A stretch of 44,533 bases of DNA, taken from Lachnospiraceae bacterium (GTDB taxonomy: Bacteria; Bacillota_A; Clostridia; Lachnospirales; Lachnospiraceae). Below are positions 8,555 through 16,366 of this stretch, piece by piece. Below the pieces are notes generated by a model, which saw only the letters and a list, made by a program, of their open reading frames with translations, did not search any database and was not told where the DNA came from. Positions within the stretch are counted from its first letter, which is position 1. The number at the start of each line of letters is the position of its first letter. The DNA lies in contig JAFSFU010000083.1 of the NCBI GenBank assembly GCA_017435025.1, positions 1-44,533 of the forward strand, given 5' to 3'. The position numbers and the translations under genes were made by a program.

Positions 8555-9538
8555 CTAGTCCAGAGGCTTTTCGAGATTGTATTCGTTGATTTTGTTGAAA
8601 ATTTGTCTGGTACTGAGTGCCAGCTCTTTGGCAGCGGCACTGATATTCCAGTGGGTCTGGCGGAGTGCCCATTCGAGGTACTCGCGTTCGCTGCGACGCT
8701 TAAATTCTTTCCAGGTAACCATTTCGTGGGTAGTGTAGGAGGAGATCGGTTTTGTCCTTCTGAGATTATAAAGAATCGGGATTCCTTCTGTTGTGATCAC
8801 ATGGTTTCTGGAGAGCACTACCATACGGTCGATGGTATTCTTTAACTCGCGAATATTGCCCGGATAATCGTATGTAGTAAGGAATTCCCACACTTTGTCT
8901 TCGATTCGTTCAATTCGAATTCCGTTTTCAATCTGGGATCGTTTTAAAAAGAACTGGATCAAACCTTCCAGATCTTCGCGACGTTCGCGGAGCGGTGGTA
9001 TTCTAATTACGATTGTACTGATTCGATAGAAAAAGTCTTCACGGAAGCGTCCGTTTAACACCTCGCTGGGAAGATCCTGGTTTGTTGCTGTGATAAGTCG
9101 GAAATCAAGTCTCTTCTTATTGTTACCGCCTACACGTTCCAGCTCCTTCGTTTCGATCGCGCGGAGCAGTTTCACCTGTGTGGTAAGACTTACGTCACCA
9201 ATGGAATCGAGAAATAAAGTTCCTTTGTCGGCTTGCTCGAATTTTCCGATACGTCTTCGAATTGTGTCGGAGAAAATACCCGGTTCGACACCGAAAAGCT
9301 CCGGCTCCAACAGATTCTCGGTATAAGCATTACAGTTGATAGCCACGAAATCTTTTTCAGCACGTTTACTCAGGTAATGAATATATTCAGCAATAACATC
9401 TTTTCCGACACCAGACTCACCGATCAGCAAAACATTGGCGTTTGAACCTGCAACACGGTGGCAATCGCTGAGTGCTCTGGCGTAAACCGACGATTTTGTA
9501 TTAAAATAGTAATTCTCTATAAAAGTATTTTTATCCAT
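8555..9538 (-). CDS. NtrC-type AAA+ transcriptional regulator with degenerate sigma54-contact and Walker B motifs
   Basis: This 327-residue protein has the build of a bacterial enhancer-binding protein without an N-terminal sensor domain: an AAA+ domain (about 10-245) and a C-terminal Fis-type helix-turn-helix (about 285-322, NISAAAKELALSTRQIFNK). Walker A is intact (GESGVGKD, 40-47). Two hallmarks are changed. The sigma54-contact motif GAFTGA is replaced by GIFSDT (87-92), after an otherwise normal ELFG. The Walker B motif reads GTLFLDSIGD (106-115), with Ser112 where the catalytic Glu normally sits. Known family behaviour implies that it cannot activate sigma54 polymerase in the usual way; it may act as a sigma54-independent regulator. 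It is divergent from the glycine reductase operon, with an overlapping promoter, so the grd operon is its likely target (inference). Confidence 0.85.
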   Translation of the reverse strand: MDKNTFIENYYFNTKSSVYARALSDCHRVAGSNANVLLIGESGVGKDVIAEYIHYLSKRAEKDFVAINCNAYTENLLEPELFGVEPGIFSDTIRRRIGKFEQADKGTLFLDSIGDVSLTTQVKLLRAIETKELERVGGNNKKRLDFRLITATNQDLPSEVLNGRFREDFFYRISTIVIRIPPLRERREDLEGLIQFFLKRSQIENGIRIERIEDKVWEFLTTYDYPGNIRELKNTIDRMVVLSRNHVITTEGIPILYNLRRTKPISSYTTHEMVTWKEFKRRSEREYLEWALRQTHWNISAAAKELALSTRQIFNKINEYNLEKPLD

Positions 9539-9572
9539 AAAAAGTGCCTTTCATGAAAATAGTTTGTATAAA

Positions 9573-9601
9573 TTGACAAATACCACAATATCTTGTATAA
9601 T
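9573..9601 (+). promoter_or_regulatory. Consensus sigma-A promoter facing the grd operon
   Basis: TTGACA (9573-9578), a 17-base spacer and TATAAT (9596-9601) make a perfect consensus promoter. Transcription would start near 9608 and proceed towards grdX. Its -10 overlaps the -10 of the divergent regulator promoter within the palindrome TATAATTATA. Confidence 0.75.
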
Positions 9602-9628
9602 TATAGATGAAAAAAAGTGCAAAGGCAA
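9600..9628 (-). promoter_or_regulatory. Sigma-A promoter of the divergent AAA+ regulator gene
   Basis: On the minus strand TTGCCT (9628-9623), a 17-base spacer and TATAAT (9605-9600) precede the regulator start by about 60 bases. The -10 hexamer shares two bases with the opposing promoter, so the two cannot be occupied together. Confidence 0.6.
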
Positions 9629-9660
9629 GAAATTTATTTCATCCTTTGTAAAATTTTTTT
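9620..9660 (+). terminator. Possible leader terminator/attenuator upstream of grdX
   Basis: CAAAGG (9620-9625) pairs with CCTTTG (9643-9648). An inner stem GAAA/TTTC (9629-9632 with 9637-9640) closes a TTTA loop. Seven T follow at 9654-9660 after a short TAAAA gap, and upstream A residues could pair with them. It lies only about 12 bases from the expected start of the consensus promoter, well before the gene, so it could stop transcripts conditionally. Confidence 0.4.
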
Positions 9661-9701
9661 GTGAAAAAAACATCATTGTGCTTTTCTTTTTCTATAAAGT
9701 G

Positions 9702-9717
9702 TGGTACATTCTATGTA
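9702..9717 (+). promoter_or_regulatory. Weak -24/-12 (sigma54-like) or extended -10 promoter upstream of grdX
   Basis: TGGTAC then ATTCTATGTA places GG and GT ten bases apart, as in -24/-12 promoters (consensus TGGCAC-N5-TTGCA), with mismatches including GT in place of GC at -12. The same bases could instead be a poor sigma-A -10. It is reported because an NtrC-type regulator gene is adjacent, but that regulator lacks the sigma54-contact motif. Confidence 0.25.
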
Positions 9718-9794
9718 TAGAAATACGGAATAGGTGCGTCTTATAGAAAAAAACTATAGAAGCATCAATGAGTATTTTCAAAATCAATAATTAG

Positions 9795-9821
9795 ATTGAA
9801 ACAGGCAAAGCCTGTATCAAT
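9795..9821 (+). promoter_or_regulatory. Stem-loop just upstream of the grdX start
   Basis: ATTGA-A-ACAGGC (9795-9806) pairs with GCCTGT-A-TCAAT (9810-9821) around a three-base loop, with a single A-A mismatch. It ends 15 bases before the grdX start codon. No U-run follows, so it is not a terminator. The ATTGAAA segment could alternatively pair with TTTCAA upstream (near 9777). Confidence 0.45.
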
Positions 9822-9836
9822 AGAAAGTGGTGCAAA

Positions 9837-10226
9837 ATGTATCGGATTATTACCAACAACCGCCTGTGTGTGGAAAAATATGGGGATAAGATTTCTATGG
9901 AATATCTGGAGACCGGAAGTTTCATGGATGTTCTTCGTAAAACCAGAGATTATCTGTACACCGGATGGAGATTGGAAACACATCCGCTTACAGGAAGCAT
10001 CAAACCAAATCAGACTCCTTACAAATCAATTATGATCTCTGATCAGGAGGTTACAAGAGATGAGTATTATACTCAGTCTATGACCATCGAAAACGCCATT
10101 GCTTCTTGTGAGAAGTTTCTGGCAATCCGTCAAACCCCGGATTGGCCTGAGAATATTCGTGCGGATTTTCGCTTGGTCGACCTTTCTTTGATTGAAGGAG
10201 CGATACAAAAAATCTTGTATTATTAA
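9837..10226 (+). CDS. grdX: GrdX family protein (glycine reductase operon protein of unknown function)
   Basis: GrdX is a small soluble protein encoded at the head of many glycine reductase operons; its function is not known. The 129-residue product begins MYRIITNNRLCVEKY and has no signal peptide or membrane segment. I recognise it by its composition, size and place 22 bases before grdE. No clear Shine-Dalgarno is present (AAAGTGG seven bases upstream is weak), and a stem-loop sits immediately before it, so translation may be restricted. It is probably co-transcribed with grdE. Confidence 0.8.
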   Translation: MYRIITNNRLCVEKYGDKISMEYLETGSFMDVLRKTRDYLYTGWRLETHPLTGSIKPNQTPYKSIMISDQEVTRDEYYTQSMTIENAIASCEKFLAIRQTPDWPENIRADFRLVDLSLIEGAIQKILYY

Positions 10227-10248
10227 GAAAGCGGGGGAAACGTAAACA

Positions 10249-11529
10249 ATGAAACTCGAATTAGGAATCATTGCGATTAACGACATTCAGTTCGCAGCTG
10301 AATCCAAAGTAGAAAACGGCACAATTTACGTTAATGCCGATGAGTTAAAAGCCCTTATTCTTGAGGACGAAACTCTTCAGTCTTGTGAACTCGACATCGC
10401 TAAACCGGGCGAGTCTGTTCGTATTATGCCGGTTAAGGACGTTATCGAGCCACGTGTAAAAGTAAGCGGTGAGGGAGCTATGTTCCCGGGCGTTATTTCC
10501 AAGGTAGCTCCGGTTGGTAGCGGACGTACAAACGTACTTCGTGGTAGCGCAATCGTAACAACAGGTAAGATCGTTGGTTTCCAGGAAGGTATCATCGATA
10601 TGACTGGCGAAGGTGCTAAATACACACCATTCTCTCAGACAAACAACCTTGTAGTAAAGGTTGAGCCGATCGATGGTCTTGCTAAGCATGCTCACGAGAA
10701 GGCAGTTCGTATGGCTGGTTTAAAGGCAGCTGATTACATCGGTAAGCTTGCAAAAGATATCGTTGCTGAAGAAGTTGAGACATACGAGACAGTATCCGTT
10801 AAGGAAGGCATTGAGAAATGGCCGAACCTCCCGAGAGTTGCATACGTTATGATGCTTCAGTCTCAGGGTCTTATGCATGACACATATGTATACGGTGTAG
10901 ACGCTAAGCAGTCTCTTTCCACAATCATTATGCCGACAGAGACAATGGATGGCGCTATCTTAAGCGGTAACTGTGTATCTGCTTGTGACAAGAACACAAC
11001 ATATCATCACCTTAACAACCCGGTTATCAAAGCTCTCTTTGATCAGCACGGCAAGACATTAAACTTCGTTGGTGTTATCATCACAAACGAAAACGTATAC
11101 CTTGCTGATAAGATGCGTTCTTCTGACTGGACAGCAAAACTTTGCGAGTGGTTAGGCGTTGACGGTGCTATCGTATCCCAGGAAGGTTTCGGTAACCCGG
11201 ATACAGACCTTATCATGAACTGTAAGAAGATCGAAGGTAAGGGCGTTAAGACTTGTATCATCACTGACGAGTACGCTGGTCAGGACGGTAAGTCCCAGTC
11301 CTTAGCAGATGCTGATGCAGCAGCTACAGCAGTTGTAACTGGTGGTAACGCTAACATGGTAATTCACCTTCCGAAGTTAGACAAGGTTATTGGTTACCTT
11401 GATGTTGCTACAATCATCGCTGGTGGTAACGAGAACAGCTTACAGGCTGATGGTTCCATCATCGCTGAGCTTCAGGTTATCACAGGCGCTACAAACGAAA
11501 TGGGCTTCAACAAGATGAGCGCTAGATAA
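10249..11529 (+). CDS. grdE: Glycine reductase component B proprotein GrdE
   Basis: GrdE is the substrate-binding part of component B (protein B), which forms a Schiff base between a pyruvoyl group and glycine. The 426-residue proprotein should be cleaved between Asn241 and Cys242 in the motif SGNCVSACDKN, with Cys242 converted to the pyruvoyl group. This leaves an N-terminal fragment of about 241 residues and a C-terminal fragment of about 185. Both the motif and its position match the known family. The sequence is rich in GGT, AAC, GTT and CTT codons, typical of very high expression. grdB begins ten bases after the stop with a strong AAGGAGG. Glycine rather than sarcosine or betaine specificity is inferred from overall similarity and the operon. 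Confidence 0.95.
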   Translation: MKLELGIIAINDIQFAAESKVENGTIYVNADELKALILEDETLQSCELDIAKPGESVRIMPVKDVIEPRVKVSGEGAMFPGVISKVAPVGSGRTNVLRGSAIVTTGKIVGFQEGIIDMTGEGAKYTPFSQTNNLVVKVEPIDGLAKHAHEKAVRMAGLKAADYIGKLAKDIVAEEVETYETVSVKEGIEKWPNLPRVAYVMMLQSQGLMHDTYVYGVDAKQSLSTIIMPTETMDGAILSGNCVSACDKNTTYHHLNNPVIKALFDQHGKTLNFVGVIITNENVYLADKMRSSDWTAKLCEWLGVDGAIVSQEGFGNPDTDLIMNCKKIEGKGVKTCIITDEYAGQDGKSQSLADADAAATAVVTGGNANMVIHLPKLDKVIGYLDVATIIAGGNENSLQADGSIIAELQVITGATNEMGFNKMSAR

Positions 11530-11539
11530 GGAGGATATG

Positions 11540-12850
11540 ATGTCTAAGTTAAGAGTTGTACAGTATATCAACCAGTTCTTCGCTAACATCGGTGGCGAAG
11601 AGAAAGCTGATTGGCAGCCGGAAGTACGTGAAGGCGCTATGGGCCCAGGCCTTGCTTTCAACCAGGCTTTCGGTGAAGAGGCAGAAATCGTTGCTACAGT
11701 TATCTGTGGTGACTCCTACTTCAACGAGAACGTTGATTCTGCATTAGAAACAGTAATGTCCATGATCAAAGCACAGAACCCGGATTTAGTAATCTGTGGT
11801 CCGGCTTTCAATGCTGGTCGTTACGGTGTAGCTTGCGGTACTGTTGCTGCAGCTGTTAATAAAGAGAACATCCCGGTTGTTACTGGTATGTACAAAGAGA
11901 ACCCGGGCGCTGATATGTTCAAGAAGGAAGTTTATGTAGTTTCCACAAAGAACAGCGCTGCTGGTATGAGAGATGCTGTTAAGAAGATGGCTCCGTTAGC
12001 TCTTAAGCTTGCTAAGGGCGAGGAAATCGGTGCATCCGCTGAGGAAGGTTACCTTCCGAACGGCGTTCGTAAGAACTTCTTCGAGAAGAAACGCGGCGCT
12101 GAGCGTGCAGTTGACATGCTTCTTAAGAAATTAGCTGACAAAGAGTTCGAGACAGAGTACGAGATGCCGAGCTTCGACCGTGTTGCTCCGGGTGCTGCTA
12201 TCGTAGACATGAGCAAGGCTAGAATCGCTCTCGTAACATCTGGTGGTATCGTTCCGGCTGGTAACCCGGATCACATCGAGTCTTCTTCCGCTTCCAAGTA
12301 CGGTCAGTACAGCCTGGAAGGTATTGATGACTTCGTTCCGGAGAACTCCGAAACAGCTCACGGTGGTTATGACCCGGTATACGCTAACCAGGACTCCGAC
12401 CGTGTAGTTCCGATCGATATCATTCGTGAAATGCTTGCTGAAGGCAAGATCGGTAGCTTACATCCGTACTGGTACTCCACAACAGGTAACGGTACAGCTG
12501 TTGCTAACGCTAAGGCTTTCTCCAAGGAAATCGGCCAGAAGCTTGTTGACGACCATGTAGATGCTGTTATTCTTACCTCCACCTGAGGTACCTGCACACG
12601 TTGCGGCGCAACAACGGTAAAAGGTATTGAAGCATACGGTATTCCGGTAGTTCACATTGCAACTGTAGTTCCGATCTCCCAGACAGTAGGTGCTAACAGA
12701 ATCGTTCCGGCGATCGCTATCCCGCATCCGCTTGGAAACCCGGCTCTTACAATGGAAGAGGAGAAGGATATCAGAAGAAAGATCGTTAACAAGGCTCTTG
12801 AGGCTCTTTGCACACCGGTTGACGATCAGACTGTATTTGAGTGGAAATAA
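11540..12850 (+). CDS. grdB: Glycine reductase component B selenoprotein GrdB (UGA = Sec at 12584)
   Basis: GrdB is the selenocysteine subunit of protein B. It attacks the glycine Schiff base and releases a carboxymethyl group that is passed to GrdA. An in-frame TGA at 12584-12586 lies within T-S-T-U-G-T-C-T-R-C, the conserved U-x2-C-x2-C motif, as residue 349. The frame then continues for 87 more sense codons to TAA at 12848, giving 436 residues. Reading TGA as stop would lose the active site. ATG codons occur at 11537 and 11540; the second is chosen because AAGGAGG (11528-11534) is five bases away and the family starts MSK. A hairpin after the UGA is a candidate SECIS. trxB follows after 15 bases. 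Confidence 0.96.
12587..12619 (+). promoter_or_regulatory. Candidate bacterial SECIS hairpin in grdB
   Basis: Directly after the UGA, TACC (12589-12592) pairs with GGTA (12616-12619), and GTTGC (12600-12604) pairs with GCAAC (12608-12612) around the loop GGC. An internal loop separates the stems. The apical loop is about 18 bases from the UGA, near the distance known for the E. coli fdhF element. It should recruit SelB with Sec-tRNA. Confidence 0.55.
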
Positions 12851-12865
12851 AAAGGAGAACGTATC

Positions 12866-13807
12866 ATGGAGAAGATCTATGACGTGATTATCCTGGGCGC
12901 AGGTCCGGCAGGTTTAGCTGCTGGCCTGTACTCCGGTAGATACCGCCTGTCTACTCTCATCATCGAGAAGGCAAAAGATGGCGGTCAGATTGCTATCACA
13001 GACGAAATCGAAAACTACCCGGGACAGATTGTTGAGGGTGAGTCCGGTCCGTCCTTAATCGCTAGAATGACAGCACAGTGCGAAAAGTTCGGTGCTGAGC
13101 GTGCTAACGATACAATTACAAAAGTTGAGCTTGAAGGTCCGGTTAAAGTTCTTTACGGAACAAAGGATACTTACAAAGCTAAAACTGTTATCATCGCTAC
13201 AGGTGCTTTCCCGCGTCCGATCGGATGTAAGAGAGAAGGCGAGTTCATGGGTAAGGGTGTTTCCTTCTGTGCAACTTGCGATGCTAACTTCTTTGAGGAC
13301 TTCGAAGTTTACGTAGTAGGCGGCGGCGATTCTGCTGTTGAGGAAGCTATGTACCTTACAAAGTTCGCAAGAAAAGTTACTCTGATCCACAGAAGAAACG
13401 AACTTCGTGCTGCTAAATCCATCCAGGAGAAGGCATTCAAGAACCCGAAGATGAACTTCATGTGGGATACAGTAGTAGATGAGCTTCACGGCGAAGGCCT
13501 TCTTAGCGGTATGACTGTTAAGAACGTTAAGACTGGTGAGCTTACAAGAATCGACGCTGACGAAGAAGATGGCATGTTCGGTTTATTCGGTTTCATCGGA
13601 TACAACCCGAGAAGCGATCTGTTCGAAGGCATGATCGATATGGAAAATGGTTACATCAAGACAGATGACAACATGCACACAAACATCGAAGGCGTTTACG
13701 CTGCTGGTGATATCCGTGTGAAGGCTCTCCGTCAGGTTGTAACTGCAGCTGCTGATGGTGCTATCGCTGCTATGCAGGCTGAGAAGTACATCGCAGAGCA
13801 CGAATAA
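12866..13807 (+). CDS. trxB: Thioredoxin reductase of the glycine reductase system
   Basis: TrxB is a flavoenzyme that moves electrons from NADPH to thioredoxin, which regenerates the Grd proteins. The 313-residue protein has an N-terminal FAD-binding motif GAGPAGLAAG (11-20), the redox-active C135-A-T-C138, the pyridine nucleotide motif GGGDSAVEEA (about 151-160) and a C-terminal FAD motif ending in AAGDIR. An AAAGGAG site lies before the start. It lies between grdB and trxA in the operon and shares their codon bias, so it is dedicated to glycine reduction. Another general thioredoxin reductase probably exists elsewhere (inference). Confidence 0.95.
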   Translation: MEKIYDVIILGAGPAGLAAGLYSGRYRLSTLIIEKAKDGGQIAITDEIENYPGQIVEGESGPSLIARMTAQCEKFGAERANDTITKVELEGPVKVLYGTKDTYKAKTVIIATGAFPRPIGCKREGEFMGKGVSFCATCDANFFEDFEVYVVGGGDSAVEEAMYLTKFARKVTLIHRRNELRAAKSIQEKAFKNPKMNFMWDTVVDELHGEGLLSGMTVKNVKTGELTRIDADEEDGMFGLFGFIGYNPRSDLFEGMIDMENGYIKTDDNMHTNIEGVYAAGDIRVKALRQVVTAAADGAIAAMQAEKYIAEHE

Positions 13808-13841
13808 GTGTAAACTTTTATTAAGAAAGGATGTCTAAGTT

Positions 13842-14162
13842 ATGTTAGAATTAACAAAAGACACATTTAAACCGGAAGTATTAGAAGCAGAGGGTACAAT
13901 TCTTGTTGACTTCTACGGTGACGGTTGCGTTCCGTGCCAGGCTCTTATGCCGCACGTACACGCTATGGAAGATGTTTACGGCGATAAAATTAAATTCACA
14001 GCTTTAAACACAACAAAGGCTCGTCGTCTGGCTATCGGTCAGCAGATCCTTGGTCTTCCGGTAATCGCTCTTTACAAAGACGGCGCTAAGATTGCTGAGT
14101 GCGTAAAGGACGATGCAACAGTTGAGAACATCAAAGCAATGATCGAGTCTCACCTGGCTTAA
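13842..14162 (+). CDS. trxA: Thioredoxin with atypical GCVPC active site
   Basis: This small redox protein (106 residues) carries electrons from TrxB to the selenoproteins and component C. The active site reads G-C29-V-P-C32 rather than the usual WCGPC; the loss of Trp is typical of thioredoxins linked to glycine reductases. The cis-proline region LGLPVIAL is present near residue 75. The start is preceded by AAGAAAGGA. It lies 34 bases after trxB and 74 before grdA, with a stem-loop in the second gap. Confidence 0.93.
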   Translation: MLELTKDTFKPEVLEAEGTILVDFYGDGCVPCQALMPHVHAMEDVYGDKIKFTALNTTKARRLAIGQQILGLPVIALYKDGAKIAECVKDDATVENIKAMIESHLA

Positions 14163-14182
14163 TAAAATAAGCATCTTTTTGG

Positions 14183-14203
14183 GATAAACACGAAAGTGTT
14201 ATC
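14183..14203 (+). promoter_or_regulatory. GAAA-tetraloop stem between trxA and grdA
   Basis: GATAAACAC (14183-14191) pairs with GTGTTATC (14196-14203), eight pairs with one bulged A, closed by a GAAA tetraloop. No T-run follows, so it is not an intrinsic terminator. Such a stem at the 5' side of grdA could mark mRNA processing or protect the 3' part of the operon transcript (inference). Confidence 0.4.
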
Positions 14204-14236
14204 TATATAAAAATAAATTAAGGAGGAATCGATGCT

Positions 14237-14710
14237 ATGGCTATTCTTGATGGCAAGAAAGTAATTATTATCGGTGACCGTGACGGTGTGCCGGGTCCAG
14301 CCATTGAAGCTTGTGTGAATACAGCCGGAGCAGAGGTAGTTTATTCTTCTACTGAATGCTTTGTCTGAACATCCGCAGGTGCTATGGATCTGGAGAATCA
14401 GAAGAGAGTTTTAGGTTTCGCAGAACAGTACGGCGCAGAGAACATCGTTGTTGTTCTTGGTGCTGCAGAAGGTGAGGCTGCTGGTTTAGCAGCTGAGACT
14501 GTTACTGCTGGTGACCCGACTTTCGCAGGTCCTTTAGCAGGAGTCCAGTTGGGACTTACAGTATATCACGTATGTGAGGATGAAATTAAAGCAGAAGTAG
14601 ATGCTGGTGTTTACGATGAACAGGTCGGCATGATGGAAATGGTTATGGATGTTGAAGACATCGCTAGCGAAATGTCTTCTATCAGAGACGAATTCTGTAA
14701 ATACCTGTAA
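14237..14710 (+). CDS. grdA: Glycine reductase selenoprotein A GrdA (UGA = Sec at 14366)
   Basis: GrdA is the small selenoprotein that takes the carboxymethyl group from component B as a Se-carboxymethyl-selenocysteine and hands it to component C. The start ATG at 14237 has AGGAGG ten bases upstream. An in-frame TGA at 14366-14368 gives residue U44 in the motif C-F-V-U-T-S-A-G, exactly the family active site, and the frame runs to TAA at 14708, giving 157 residues. Simple ORF calling would start at Met 14384 and lose the entire N-terminal third. A small hairpin after the UGA is a SECIS candidate. A strong terminator follows eight bases after the stop. Confidence 0.97.
14371..14389 (+). promoter_or_regulatory. 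Candidate SECIS hairpin in grdA
   Basis: ATCC (14371-14374) pairs with GGAT (14386-14389) and GC (14375-14376) with GC (14381-14382), leaving the apical loop AGGT and a bulged TAT on the 3' side. The GGU loop with a nearby bulged U resembles known bacterial SECIS features, but the element is short and close to the UGA. Confidence 0.35.
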
Positions 14711-14717
14711 CTGTTAA

Positions 14718-14754
14718 GTGAGGCGCTGATCTTCCCAGCGCCTCACATTTTTTT
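14718..14754 (+). terminator. Strong intrinsic terminator between grdA and grdC
   Basis: GTGAGGCGCTG (14718-14728) pairs perfectly with CAGCGCCTCAC (14736-14746) around a seven-base loop, followed by A and seven T (14748-14754). It lies inside the glycine reductase cluster. I saw no clear promoter in the 26 bases before grdC, so grdC/grdD are probably transcribed by partial read-through. Confidence 0.88.
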
Positions 14755-14780
14755 ATAAAGAATATTAAGAGGTGTGTTTC

Positions 14781-16337
14781 ATGAACGGGTATCCAGTACT
14801 GAAAGCAGCAAGCTATACACTTGCAATTACACCGGATATGGTACTCCATAACGGTACAACTCAGACAACAGAAATGATCGTTAATCCGGAGTCTGAGTAC
14901 TTAAAAGAACTTCCGAATCACTTAAGATCTTTCGAAGATGCAGTTTCCTATATCCCGAACCAGGTTTATATTGGAAATGCTAAGCCGGCTGATCTGGCTG
15001 CAACAGAGTTCCCATTCTATGACAAGAAGTGGGAGAATGCATCCCGTGACGGTAAGTATGGTCAGATCATGCCGCAGGATGAGTTCTACGGACTTATGCA
15101 GATCTGTGACGTTTTCGACCTTGTACTTCTCGAGGCAAACTTTGCCGCTGACGTAAAAGCGAAACTTGCTGCACAGGACATCTTAAAAGATGATCAGTTA
15201 GCAGTTCTTGATAAAAACAAATCTACACCGGAAGAGATTGCTGCTCTTGTAAACGAAGAGCACGCTGAGCCGTTATACCACAACAACGTTCTCGTTGGTG
15301 TTGTTAAACGTGCACATGACGTTGACGTTAACCTCTCCGCACATGTAATGTTAGAGAACCTTGTTTCCAAGGCTTCTAACGTACTTTCCTTAATCGAACT
15401 GGTTAAGAAGAACGGTATCAACCCGGATGAAATCGAATACGTAATCGACTGTTGTGAAGAAGCTTGTGGTGATATGAACCAGCGTGGTGGCGGTAACTTC
15501 GCTAAGGCTGCTGCTGAGGTTGCAGGTTTCACAAACGCTACAGGTTCTGATGTACGTGGCTTCTGTGCAGGTCCGGCTCATGCTATGTTACATGCAGCTG
15601 CACTTGTTAAAGCTGGTACATTCAAGCACGTTGTTGTTACAGCTGGTGGCTGTACAGCTAAGCTTGGTATGAATGGTAAAGACCACGTTAAGAAAGGTCT
15701 TCCGATCCTTGAGGATGCTATCGCCGGTTTCGCAGTATTAGTAAGCGAAGATGACGGCGTTAACGCTCAGATCCGTACAGATATCATCGGTCGTCACACA
15801 ATCGGTACAGGTTCCGCTCCGCAGAACGTAATCGGTTCCCTCGTTGCTGATCCGCTTGAGAGAGCTGGTATGCTGATGACAGATATCGACAAATACTCTC
15901 CGGAAATGCAGAACCCGGATATCACAAAACCGGCTGGCGCTGGTGACGTTCCGGAAGCTAACTTCAAGATGATCGCTGCATTAGCAGTTAAGAAAGGCCA
16001 GATCGGCCGTGCTGATATCGCTAGCTTCGTTAAAGAGCATGGTATGACAGGTTGGGCTCCGACACAGGGTCACATCCCGTCTGGTGTTCCGTATATCGGA
16101 CCGCTTCGTGAAGAAATTCTTGCTGGCGAGACAAAGACAGCTATGATCATCGGTAAGGGTAGCTTATTCCTTGGTCGTATGACAAACCTGTTCGATGGTG
16201 TATCCTTCGTAGTTCAGGCTAACGACGGTTCCGCAGCTAATACATCCGCTGGCTTCGACGAGTCTGCTGTTAAGGCTATGATCGGTAAGGCTATGCGTGA
16301 ATTCGCTACAGGCCTTCTTGCAGCTGAAGAAGAATAA
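14781..16337 (+). CDS. grdC: Glycine reductase component C subunit beta GrdC
   Basis: GrdC, with GrdD, forms protein C, which turns the carboxymethyl group on GrdA into an enzyme-bound acetyl thioester and releases acetyl phosphate. The 518-residue product starts at ATG 14781 with AGAGGTG upstream; an in-frame GTG at 14772 is less likely. The central part resembles the thiolase/ketoacyl synthase fold, with Cys-containing stretches such as RGFCAGPAHAM and TAGGCTAKLGMNGKDH. Codon bias matches the rest of the operon. grdD follows after 29 bases. Confidence 0.94.
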   Translation: MNGYPVLKAASYTLAITPDMVLHNGTTQTTEMIVNPESEYLKELPNHLRSFEDAVSYIPNQVYIGNAKPADLAATEFPFYDKKWENASRDGKYGQIMPQDEFYGLMQICDVFDLVLLEANFAADVKAKLAAQDILKDDQLAVLDKNKSTPEEIAALVNEEHAEPLYHNNVLVGVVKRAHDVDVNLSAHVMLENLVSKASNVLSLIELVKKNGINPDEIEYVIDCCEEACGDMNQRGGGNFAKAAAEVAGFTNATGSDVRGFCAGPAHAMLHAAALVKAGTFKHVVVTAGGCTAKLGMNGKDHVKKGLPILEDAIAGFAVLVSEDDGVNAQIRTDIIGRHTIGTGSAPQNVIGSLVADPLERAGMLMTDIDKYSPEMQNPDITKPAGAGDVPEANFKMIAALAVKKGQIGRADIASFVKEHGMTGWAPTQGHIPSGVPYIGPLREEILAGETKTAMIIGKGSLFLGRMTNLFDGVSFVVQANDGSAANTSAGFDESAVKAMIGKAMREFATGLLAAEEE

Positions 16338-16366
16338 TAATCTGTTACAGAAAGGACAGGTGCGCT

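Noticed and set aside
9539..9836. Glycine riboswitch upstream of the glycine reductase operon
   Set aside because: I looked for the conserved riboswitch core and saw none in the leader.
12584..12586. TGA apparently ending grdB early, and a separate short ORF after it
   Set aside because: It lies in the U-x2-C-x2-C motif of GrdB with tRNA-Sec and selA/selB nearby; it is a selenocysteine codon, not a nonsense mutation.
14384..14710. A 108-residue ORF starting after the TGA in grdA
   Set aside because: It is only the C-terminal part of GrdA; the true start is 14237 and UGA 14366 encodes Sec44.
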